Assembly: GCA_016180705.1 (NCBI GenBank)
Contig: JACPAU010000156.1
Location: 1-5,035 of the forward strand
Source: Candidatus Methylomirabilota bacterium
GTDB lineage: Bacteria > Methylomirabilota > Methylomirabilia > Methylomirabilales > JACPAU01
Length of the DNA: 5,035 nucleotides
Reading direction: 5' to 3'
Part shown: in pieces, positions 1 through 5,035 of the stretch
Layout of the letters: every line of letters starts with the position of its first letter
Position numbering within the stretch: the first letter of the stretch is position 1
Translations under genes and position numbers: made by a program
Notes under the pieces: generated by a model
What the model was told of the DNA's origin: nothing
Database searches by the model: none
Seen by the model: only the letters and a program-made list of their open reading frames with translations

Positions 1-99
1 AGAAGGCCTACGTCGAGATCAAGCTCCCCTAACGAGTTCCCCGCTCCTCCGCCCCGTCGTCAGGTCAGGCGCTCCTGTGCCCGGCGCGGCCCGGCCGGC
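1..99 (+). repeat. Left arm of a perfect 99-bp inverted repeat, with an inverted surA tail copy
   Basis: Bases 1-99 are the exact reverse complement of 386-484 with no mismatch (base i pairs with 485-i). Pairing stops at 100/385. Bases 1-34 are a plus-strand copy of the surA-like gene end, encoding KAYVEIKLP and a stop after a two-base partial codon. Bases 35-99 copy the sequence just downstream of that gene. Nothing upstream of this fragment is visible because the window starts exactly at its first base, so it is a gene fragment rather than a gene. A foldback assembly or amplification artefact is the likeliest cause. Confidence 0.9.
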
Positions 100-152
100 C
101 CCGGGCGTGCGGCCGGCGGCCCAGGGCACGCCTGCGGGGTCCGGGGCGGGCG

Positions 153-356
153 ACTAATACGAATGACATAAATGGTGTCACACAGAGTCCGGGTGGCGCC
201 GGATGCCGCCCATGGCCCCCGTAGCGGAGGGGGGTCCCATCGGCGTTTCGCCGATGGGGGGAACCACGGGAGGGTTCCCCACGGGGGCCGGGGGCCGGGG
301 CGGCGCCGGCGACAGGACCCGGACCTTGTCGGTTTGATTCTGTCGTGTGCATTAGT
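153..356. mobile_element. Possible MITE-like or REP-like non-autonomous element (about 204 bp)
   Basis: The ends are imperfect terminal inverted repeats: actaatacgaatgac (153-167) against actaatgcacacgac (reverse complement of 342-356), 11 of 15 matching, with the outer 6 bp perfect. Further nested pairing follows inwards: 179-183 with 345-349 (cacac/gtgtg), 187-194 with 317-324 (gtccgggt/acccggac) and 214-222 with 281-289. The left end (153-186) is a conspicuous AT-rich island in very GC-rich surroundings and holds a small hairpin TGACA/TGTCA (164-168, 176-180). No transposase is encoded. A convincing target-site duplication is not visible; a TA at 155-156 and 353-354 is the only candidate. 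It could instead be a structured RNA or degenerate intergenic sequence. Confidence 0.4.
214..289. other. Branched hairpin core (predicted three-way junction)
   Basis: An outer 9-bp stem (ggcccccgt 214-222 with acgggggcc 281-289) encloses two adjacent hairpins. One is a perfect 10-bp stem cccatcggcg/cgccgatggg with a TTT loop (236-258). The other is an 8-bp stem ggggaacc/ggttcccc with a 7-nt loop (258-280, sharing one base with the first). The fold works on either strand as RNA, or as a cruciform in DNA. I do not recognise it as a known riboswitch or ribozyme family. Confidence 0.5.
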
Positions 357-385
357 TCCCCCTCCCGCCGCGCAGAGGGAGGGCC

Positions 386-484
386 GCCGGCCGGGCCGCG
401 CCGGGCACAGGAGCGCCTGACCTGACGACGGGGCGGAGGAGCGGGGAACTCGTTAGGGGAGCTTGATCTCGACGTAGGCCTTCT
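386..484 (-). repeat. Right arm of the 99-bp inverted repeat
   Basis: This is the exact reverse complement of 1-99. On the minus strand it reads as surA tail copy (484-451) followed by GC-rich noncoding sequence. It abuts the genuine surA-like 3' end at 485 without a gap. The 286-nt spacer between the arms (100-385) contains the MITE-like segment. Confidence 0.9.
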
Positions 485-518
485 CGTTAGGGGAGCTTGA
501 TCTCGACGTAGGCCTTCT
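449..518 (-). repeat. 34-bp tandem duplication of the surA-like 3' end
   Basis: Bases 451-484 and 485-518 are identical 34-mers (starting cgttaggggagcttg on the plus strand), and the identity extends two bases further left, giving a 70-nt stretch of period 34. The real gene stops in the right-hand unit (487-489), so the extra unit is untranslated and the protein is unaffected. Thirty-four is not a multiple of three. Removing one unit restores a seamless downstream sequence. Confidence 0.92.
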
Positions 519-1461
519 GGCGGAGATCGGTGAGGTATTCCTGGAAGCGCTTCTGGGCCCGCTGGCGGAAGAGCTGGTCGCGGATACCGTCGCGGGCCTG
601 CGCGAAGGGGAGAACCGGGGCCTCCCGCGCCTCGACCAGGAGGATGTTGTAGCCGGCCGCGGTCCGAATCGGGGTGCTCATCTCGCCGGGGAGCAAGGCG
701 AAGGCCACCCGCTCGAGCTCGGGGGCGAGTTCGCCCTGGCGCAGGACGCCGAGCTCCCCCCCCTGCGCCGCCGTCGGGGCATCGGAGTACCGCGCGGCCA
801 CGGCCGCGAAGGGCGCGCCGGCCATGAGCGCCGTGAGGACTTCGGAGACCCGGCTCGCCGCCGCGGCCTCTGCCTCCGGGTCGTCCGCCTTCGGAACCGC
901 GATCAGCAGATGCCGGAGCTGGACCTGGCCGGTCAACCGGAACTCCTGCGGGTGGGCCCGGTAGTAAGCCTCCAGCTCCTCGTCGGTGAGGATGATGCTC
1001 CCCCGGACCTTGCGGGCCAGCAGCTTCCCGATGGCCAGCTGGTCCTGCAGCCGCCGGCGGAACTGGGAGAGGGTAAGCCCCTCCCGGCCCACCGCCGCCT
1101 CCAGGGCCGCCTCGTCCGCGAGTTTGTTCTGGGCCTTCAGGTCCTCGATGGCGGCCTTCACCTCCGCCGCGTCCACCCGGACCCCCCCCCGGGCCGCCTC
1201 CTGCAGGAGGAGGCGGCGCTCGATGAGTTCCTCGAGGATCTGCCGCTCTTGCGGGTCCGCGGTCGCGCGGAGGGGAGGTGCGCCGGCGGACTGGAGGCGC
1301 CCCGCCGCCGCGCGCCGTTCCTCCATGAGCTCGGTGAGGGTGATGATCTCCTCGTTCACCACCGCCACCACCCGCTCGATGGGGACGCTCCCGGCGGGCG
1401 CGGGCAGGAGGGGCAGGCCGACCGCCGCCGTGAGGGTCACGATGCGGGCCAGGCGCCTCAC
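487..1461 (-). CDS. surA: SurA-like periplasmic chaperone / parvulin peptidyl-prolyl isomerase
   Basis: This 324-residue exported protein probably chaperones outer-membrane proteins across the periplasm. The N-terminus (VRRLARIVTL, a hydrophobic run, then PAPAGS) is a Sec-type signal peptide with likely cleavage near residue 24. Residues about 28-175 form the SurA N-terminal chaperone domain, opening with the typical ERVVAVVNEEIITLTEL. Residues about 179-278 form one parvulin domain (RHLLI with His184, RYSD, QGGELGVL, ELERVAFALLPGE, AGYNILLV). A final helical segment ends KAYVEIKLP. E. coli SurA has two parvulin domains and about 430 residues; this short one-domain form is common outside Gammaproteobacteria. 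The position usually occupied by the second catalytic His (GYHII) is Asn272, so isomerase activity may be reduced. The GTG start at 1461 overlaps the upstream stop as GTGA, with GGAGGGG 8 nt upstream. A longer open frame runs upstream to 2487, but there it is only a shadow of the neighbouring gene. The last 34 bases recur twice more to the left. Confidence 0.92.
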   Translation of the reverse strand: MRRLARIVTLTAAVGLPLLPAPAGSVPIERVVAVVNEEIITLTELMEERRAAAGRLQSAGAPPLRATADPQERQILEELIERRLLLQEAARGGVRVDAAEVKAAIEDLKAQNKLADEAALEAAVGREGLTLSQFRRRLQDQLAIGKLLARKVRGSIILTDEELEAYYRAHPQEFRLTGQVQLRHLLIAVPKADDPEAEAAAASRVSEVLTALMAGAPFAAVAARYSDAPTAAQGGELGVLRQGELAPELERVAFALLPGEMSTPIRTAAGYNILLVEAREAPVLPFAQARDGIRDQLFRQRAQKRFQEYLTDLRQKAYVEIKLP

Positions 1462-2354
1462 CGCTTTTTCCCCTCCCCGCCTCCCGCCCCCTCCCCGCCT
1501 CCTGCAGGGGCGGCCGGGACCGGGAGGAGGTCTTCCCGCACCTCCACGGTCGCCCGCTCCCGCAGCCCGTCCACGAAGGCCTCGAAGGCCGCCCGCTGGC
1601 GCTCCTCGAGGAGGCGGCGGCTCAGATCCTCCCGCACCTCGGCAAAGGGAGTCGCCGGCCGCGTCTCCCGCCCGGTCACCCGGATGATGTGGTAACCGAA
1701 CTGGGTCTTGACGGGGCCGCTCACCTCCCCCACCTTCAGGGCGTACGCGGCCTTCTCGAACTCGGGGACCGTTGCCCCGCGCTCGACGATCCCCAGCTCC
1801 CCCCCTTTCGCCCCGCTCGCCTTGTCCAGGGACAGGCGCCGCGCGAGCGCCTCGAAGGCCTCCTTCCCCTTCAACCGCTCGAGGACCTGCTGGGCCTCCT
1901 CTTCGGTCCGGACCAGGATGTGCCCCGCCCGCAGCCGGTCCCGGCTGAACTCCTCCGGGTGCCCGTCGTAGTAGGTCTGGACATCCGCCTCCGGCACCCG
2001 GACCTTTTCCTCGATCTCCTCCTTCAGGAGCGTCTGGAGCATCACCTGCTCCTTCGCCTGCCGGACCCGATCGGTCACCGCCGGCCGGCGGTCGAGCTCC
2101 CGCCGGGTCGCCTCCTGGAGGAGGATCTCCCGCCGGACGAGATCCTGCGCGTAGCGCTTCTGCACGTCGGCCGACTCCATGAGGGCGTGCAGGTGCGGCG
2201 GGACCCGCTCCCGTTCCTGATCCAGCCTCTGCCGGAACTCCGCCACCGTCACCCGGGTCCCGTTGACCCGGAGCACGACCTGCTCGTCCGACCCCCCGAC
2301 GCAGGCCGCGACCACCGCGGCCCCCGCCAGGACCCCCCACCGCCCCCATCCCAC
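1458..2354 (-). CDS. PpiC-type (parvulin) peptidyl-prolyl isomerase, predicted lipoprotein
   Basis: This 298-residue protein is a predicted periplasm-facing cis-trans prolyl isomerase of the SurA/PpiC/PrsA group, which assists folding of exported proteins. The N-terminus has one Arg, a hydrophobic stretch and a lipobox VAAC ending at Cys18. The following residue is Val rather than Asp, so by the E. coli sorting rule it would go to the outer membrane. Residues 25-130 form a helical SurA_N-like chaperone region (LRVNGTRVTVAEF, QTYYDGHPEEF). Residues about 140-228 form one parvulin domain with GHILV (His145), KGGELG, VPEFE and GYHII (His222), so both expected active-site histidines are present. 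The tail is low-complexity Gly/Glu ending in KKR. The start is GTG at 2354, chosen because GGGAGG lies 7 nt upstream and it yields the signal peptide. The stop overlaps the next gene's start by 4 nt. It could equally be labelled a SurA- or PrsA-like foldase; the precise client is unknown. Confidence 0.93.
   Translation of the reverse strand: MGWGRWGVLAGAAVVAACVGGSDEQVVLRVNGTRVTVAEFRQRLDQERERVPPHLHALMESADVQKRYAQDLVRREILLQEATRRELDRRPAVTDRVRQAKEQVMLQTLLKEEIEEKVRVPEADVQTYYDGHPEEFSRDRLRAGHILVRTEEEAQQVLERLKGKEAFEALARRLSLDKASGAKGGELGIVERGATVPEFEKAAYALKVGEVSGPVKTQFGYHIIRVTGRETRPATPFAEVREDLSRRLLEERQRAAFEAFVDGLRERATVEVREDLLPVPAAPAGGGEGAGGGEGKKR
1470..1476 (-). promoter_or_regulatory. Ribosome binding site of the SurA-like gene, inside the upstream coding region
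   Basis: GGAGGGG on the minus strand, 8 nt before the GTG at 1461, lies within the codons for the Gly/Glu tail of the upstream lipoprotein. Together with the GTGA stop/start overlap this indicates translational coupling. An identical GGAGGGG occurs 18 nt further upstream in the second repeat unit. Confidence 0.7.
1470..1503 (-). repeat. Two 18-nt-period tandem units encoding the Gly/Glu tail
   Basis: On the plus strand, 1470-1485 and 1488-1503 are identical except for the last base (cccctccccgcctcc shared). The 18-nt period preserves the frame, giving two similar six-residue Gly/Glu blocks at the C-terminus of the PpiC-type lipoprotein. The downstream unit contains the ribosome binding site of the SurA-like gene. 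Confidence 0.7.
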
Positions 2355-2361
2355 GACGCCG

Positions 2362-2367
2362 CCTCCC
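2362..2367 (-). promoter_or_regulatory. Ribosome binding site of the PpiC-type lipoprotein gene
   Basis: GGGAGG on the minus strand lies 7 nt before the GTG at 2354. It decides between this start and out-of-frame ATGs nearby, and supports a signal-peptide-bearing N-terminus. Confidence 0.7.
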
Positions 2368-2395
2368 GCGCGGCCGGGCCGCGCCCATGCTCTCT

Positions 2396-2415
2396 GTCCC
2401 CCGATGCAGGGGGAC
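2396..2415 (-). other. Hairpin in the mfd / PpiC intergenic gap
   Basis: GTCCCCC and GGGGGAC (2396-2402 and 2409-2415) pair perfectly around a 6-nt loop, starting 4 nt past the mfd stop. No T-run follows on the minus strand (the next bases are agagagc), so it is not a canonical intrinsic terminator. It may attenuate readthrough or mark an RNA processing site between mfd and the isomerase pair. The mfd stop TGA is immediately followed by an in-frame TAG. Confidence 0.5.
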
Positions 2416-2419
2416 CCTA

Positions 2420-5035
2420 TCAGGGAGCCGCCAGCCGTCGCAACAGGTTTTTGACCGCGGCGGCGCGCCGCTCGGAGTCCTCCTCACCCGAGTGCCAGGT
2501 GAGAGTATCCTGCGGGCCGTAGCGGAGCCGCCCGGCCGATTCCCGGAGCAGGGCCGCCGCGGCCGCCCCGTCCACCCCCGGCCTCCGGTCGAGGCGGACC
2601 CGGACCGTGGGCGACCGGAGGTCCACCTCGACGGCCCGCAGGCGGCGGGCGACCAGACGCAGCGCCATGCCCCTGAGGAGCCAGGTCGCCTCGGGCGGCG
2701 GCGGTCCGAAACGGTCGCGCAGCTCCACCGCGAGTTCCTCCAGCGCCTCCTCGCCCTCCGCCGCCGCCAGCCGCTTGTAGAGGGCGAGGCGGAGTCCCGG
2801 GTCGTCCACGTAGACGTCGGGGAGGAGAGCCTCCGCCGGCAGCCGGACGGCCGGGTCCACCGGGCTCTCCACCGGCTCCCCCTTCAGCTCCTGGACGGCC
2901 TCCTGCGTGAGCCGGCAGTACAGGTCGAACCCTACGGCGGCGATGTGGCCGTGCTGCTCCGCCCCCAGGAGGTTCCCGGCGCCCCGGATCTCCAGGTCCC
3001 GGGCCGCGATCTTGAAGCCGGAGCCGAGCTCGGTGAACTCCACCAGCACCTGGAGGCGCCGCCGGGCCACCTCGGTCAGCGCCTCCTCGCGGGGGATGAG
3101 GAGGTAGGCGTGGGCCCGGTGCCGGTCGCGCCCCACGCGGCCCCTGAGCTGGTAGAGCTGGGCGAGGCCGAAGCGGTCGGCCCGGTTCACGATGATCGTA
3201 TTGGCGGTGGGGATATCCAGGCCCGACTCGATGATCGTGGTGCAGAGAAGAAGCTCGTGCTTCCGGGCGTAGAAATCCACCATGACCCTCTCCAGCGCCG
3301 CCTCCGACTGCTGGCCGTGGGCGATGGCGATGCGCACGTGGGGGAGGAGCCGCTTGAGGTATCGGCCCATGCTGTGGATGCTCTCCACCCGGTTGTGGAC
3401 GAAGAAGACCTGCCCCCCCCGTGCGAGCTCCCGCTCCACCGCCTCCCGGATCACTGCCGGGTCGAAGCGGCAGATGAAGGTCCGGATCGCCAGGCGGTCC
3501 TCGGGGGGCGTCTCGATGGTGCTTACGTCCCGCACCCCCAGCATCGCCATATGCAGCGTCCGGGGGATGGGGGTCGCCGTCAGGGTGAGGACGTCCACCT
3601 CGCGGCGCAACTGCTTCAGGCGCTCCTTCGCCGCGACGCCGAACCGCTGCTCCTCGTCCACGACGAGCAACCCCAGGTCCCGGAACCGGACGTCCCGCTG
3701 CAGGAGCCGGTGGGTCCCGATGACGATGTCCACGGTCCCGTCCCGGAGGCCCTGCAGGACGGCCTGTTGCTCCCGGCGGCTCCGGAACCGGGAGAGCATC
3801 TCCACCCGGAGAGGGAAGGGCGCGAAGCGCTCGCCGAAGGAGGCGACGTGCTGCATGGCGAGGACGGTGGTGGGGACGAGGACGGCCACCTGCTTGCCGT
3901 CCATGGCCGCCTTGAAGGCGGCCCGCATGGCGACCTCCGTCTTCCCGTACCCCACGTCCCCGCAGATGAGGCGGTCCATGGGGCGCGGCCGCTCCATGTC
4001 CGCCTTGACCGCCCGGATGGCGTGAAGCTGGTCCTGAGTCTCCTCGTAGGGGAGGGAGGCCTCGAACTCCCGCTGCCAGGGCGCGTCCGGCGAGAAGGGG
4101 TGCCCGGGGAGGACCTGGCGGGCGGCGTACAACTGCACCAGCTCCTTCGCCAGCGCGCGGACCGAGGCCTTCACCCGCGCCTTGGCCCGGGCCCACGCGC
4201 TTCCCCCGAGCCGGTCCAGGGCCGGCGGGCGCGCCTCCGCGCCCAGGTAGCGCTGGACCAGCCCCATCTTCTCGACGGGCACGTAGAGCCGATCCCCGTT
4301 GGCGTACTCCAGGATCAGGTAGTCCCCGTCCCGCTCGGCGACGGCCAGGCGCTCAAGCCCCCGGTACCGCGCAATCCCGTGGTCCATGTGCACCACCAGG
4401 TCGCCGGGGGCCATCGCTTCGAGCGCCTGCAGGGTGGTACCGGGGCGCGCGGGCTTGCGGGGGGGCGGCAGGCGGCGGGTCCCGAAGAGTTCTCCCTCGG
4501 TGACCAGGAGCGCCTTGACGGCCGGGAAGCGGAAGCCGCGGCTCACCTCCCCCACGGCGACAGCCAGGGGGCGCTCCGGGCCGCTCGCGACCCCGAGGAC
4601 GGCGCCGAGGGCGTGCTCCCGGAGGATCTCCTGGAGCCGGCGGGCCTGCGCGTCGCTGCGGGCCACGAGCGTCACGGCAAAGCCCTCCCGGAGCCACCGG
4701 GTCACGTCCTCGACGTAGGCCTGGAGGCGCCCCTGGTAGGCCGGGATCGGCTCGGTCGCGCAGGGGATGGCTCCCCCCGCCAATCCCTCGGGCAGCGGGA
4801 AGGGGGAGAGGGCAACCTGGACCCGGGAGTCCAGGGCGGCGCGGAGCGTCTCCCAGGGGGTGAGGCGGGCGCTCGCGGGCGGGACGGCCACCCCTGCCGC
4901 CGCCCACCGCGCATCCGCCGCGACGGCCTCCTCGCGCGCCCGGACGGCAGCGGCCGTCACCTGGTCGGGATCGTCCAGGAGGCAGAGCGCCCGCGGCGGC
5001 AGGTAGTCCAGGAGCCCCGCGTCGACGCCGGGGAA
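2420..5035 (-). CDS. mfd: Mfd transcription-repair coupling factor (5'-truncated by window edge)
   Basis: Mfd is a cytoplasmic DNA translocase that removes RNA polymerase stalled at lesions and recruits UvrA for nucleotide excision repair. The frame is open to the window edge, with 871 residues visible against about 1,150 in the family, so roughly the first 280 residues are missing. The internal GTG at 4960 is not the true start because recognisable Mfd sequence (LLDYLPPRALCLLDDP) lies upstream of it. Numbering from the first visible residue: the rest of the UvrB-like module to about 190; the RNA-polymerase-interacting CarD-like domain at about 209-265 (GDLVVHMDHGIARYRGL); Walker A GDVGYGKT at 359-366; DEEQ at 460-463; TATPIPRT at 486-493; RGRVGR at 631-636; the TRG translocation motif at about 666-698 (EFTELGSGFK, RGAGNLLG); and the C-terminal D7 domain from about 735. 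All visible motor motifs are intact. The gene leads into two prolyl isomerase genes after a 65-nt gap. The identification is secure. Confidence 0.97.
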   Translation of the reverse strand, partial: FPGVDAGLLDYLPPRALCLLDDPDQVTAAAVRAREEAVAADARWAAAGVAVPPASARLTPWETLRAALDSRVQVALSPFPLPEGLAGGAIPCATEPIPAYQGRLQAYVEDVTRWLREGFAVTLVARSDAQARRLQEILREHALGAVLGVASGPERPLAVAVGEVSRGFRFPAVKALLVTEGELFGTRRLPPPRKPARPGTTLQALEAMAPGDLVVHMDHGIARYRGLERLAVAERDGDYLILEYANGDRLYVPVEKMGLVQRYLGAEARPPALDRLGGSAWARAKARVKASVRALAKELVQLYAARQVLPGHPFSPDAPWQREFEASLPYEETQDQLHAIRAVKADMERPRPMDRLICGDVGYGKTEVAMRAAFKAAMDGKQVAVLVPTTVLAMQHVASFGERFAPFPLRVEMLSRFRSRREQQAVLQGLRDGTVDIVIGTHRLLQRDVRFRDLGLLVVDEEQRFGVAAKERLKQLRREVDVLTLTATPIPRTLHMAMLGVRDVSTIETPPEDRLAIRTFICRFDPAVIREAVERELARGGQVFFVHNRVESIHSMGRYLKRLLPHVRIAIAHGQQSEAALERVMVDFYARKHELLLCTTIIESGLDIPTANTIIVNRADRFGLAQLYQLRGRVGRDRHRAHAYLLIPREEALTEVARRRLQVLVEFTELGSGFKIAARDLEIRGAGNLLGAEQHGHIAAVGFDLYCRLTQEAVQELKGEPVESPVDPAVRLPAEALLPDVYVDDPGLRLALYKRLAAAEGEEALEELAVELRDRFGPPPPEATWLLRGMALRLVARRLRAVEVDLRSPTVRVRLDRRPGVDGAAAAALLRESAGRLRYGPQDTLTWHSGEEDSERRAAAVKNLLRRLAAP

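Larger units (their letters stand above)
100..385. other. Gene-free spacer between the inverted repeat arms
   Basis: I see no credible gene here on either strand; the short open frames are Arg/Gly/Pro-rich artefacts of composition. Besides the MITE-like segment it holds two small local hairpins, ggcgtgc/gcacgcc (104-110 with 126-132) and ccctccc/gggaggg (360-366 with 377-383). No T-run that would make a terminator for the SurA-like gene is present. Confidence 0.6.

Noticed and set aside
153..182. Possible minus-strand promoter in the AT-rich island (TATTAG as -10)
   Set aside because: The -35 match at a 17-nt spacing is poor, and the sequence downstream on the minus strand holds no gene.
326..354. 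Possible sigma70 promoter on the plus strand (TTGTCG, 17 nt, GCATTA)
   Set aside because: The -10 match is poor and no gene follows on the plus strand.
65..420. Small open frames on both strands in the left gene-free region
   Set aside because: Both lie across the inverted repeat and hairpin sequence, have Arg/Gly/Pro-biased composition and lack a convincing ribosome binding site. The end of each is duplicated by the repeat arms.
1..484. CRISPR, attachment site or phage terminus interpretation of the repeated left end
   Set aside because: There are only three copies of the 34-mer in mixed orientation, no spacers, no integrase or phage gene, and the repeat is itself the end of a coding sequence.
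1462..2487. Minus-strand open frame extending the SurA-like protein upstream to a 666-residue product
   Set aside because: The upstream part is out-of-frame with the clearly conserved PpiC-type gene and is Arg/Gly/Pro-rich nonsense. The GTG at 1461 with its binding site and signal peptide is the better start.
910..2522. Long plus-strand open frames (910-1695 and 1689-2522)
   Set aside because: They are antisense shadows of the two isomerase genes. High GC removes stop codons from the opposite frames, and no conserved motifs appear.
2484..4196. 570-residue minus-strand open frame inside mfd
   Set aside because: It is a GC-driven shadow of the conserved Mfd frame, with Gly/Pro/Arg/Ala-rich composition and no domain pattern.

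Overview
The window is a very GC-rich bacterial segment (roughly 70% G+C by eye). Every convincing gene is on the minus strand, so the transcription order runs from right to left: mfd (5' end cut by the window edge), a parvulin-type prolyl isomerase with a lipoprotein signal, then a SurA-like periplasmic parvulin. The periplasmic chaperones and lipobox point to a diderm (Gram-negative) organism. From memory, mfd followed by one or two PpiC/SurA genes is an arrangement seen in deltaproteobacterial-type genomes and in high-GC environmental lineages such as Rokubacteria/NC10. The lineage is an inference from gene order and composition only.

Right to left: 5035-2420 is Mfd, the transcription-repair coupling factor, lacking roughly its first quarter. 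A 65-nt gap holds a 7-bp hairpin and the ribosome binding site of the next gene. 2354-1458 is a PpiC-type lipoprotein isomerase. Its stop overlaps the GTG start of the SurA-like gene (1461-487) by four bases (GTGA), so these two are probably translationally coupled. The two isomerases would help fold or deliver outer-membrane proteins in the periplasm. Mfd works on stalled RNA polymerase in the cytoplasm and has no direct functional link to them beyond sharing the operon.

1-486 has no credible gene and is the odd part. It is a perfect inverted repeat (1-99 against 386-484) around a 286-nt spacer. Both arms carry an extra copy of the last 34 bases of the surA-like locus (the KAYVEIKLP-stop tail), and the right-hand copy sits in tandem with the real gene end. 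The first base of the window coincides with the repeat-unit boundary, so a foldback artefact of assembly or amplification is the leading explanation, although a real inverted duplication is not excluded. Inside the spacer, 153-356 has weak terminal inverted repeats, an AT-rich end and a strongly nested hairpin core. It looks like a small non-autonomous mobile element (MITE-like or REP-like) or a structured RNA.

No CRISPR array, tRNA, rRNA, transposase gene or defence system was seen. The three genes are conventional housekeeping genes, and the only candidate novelty is the structured left end.
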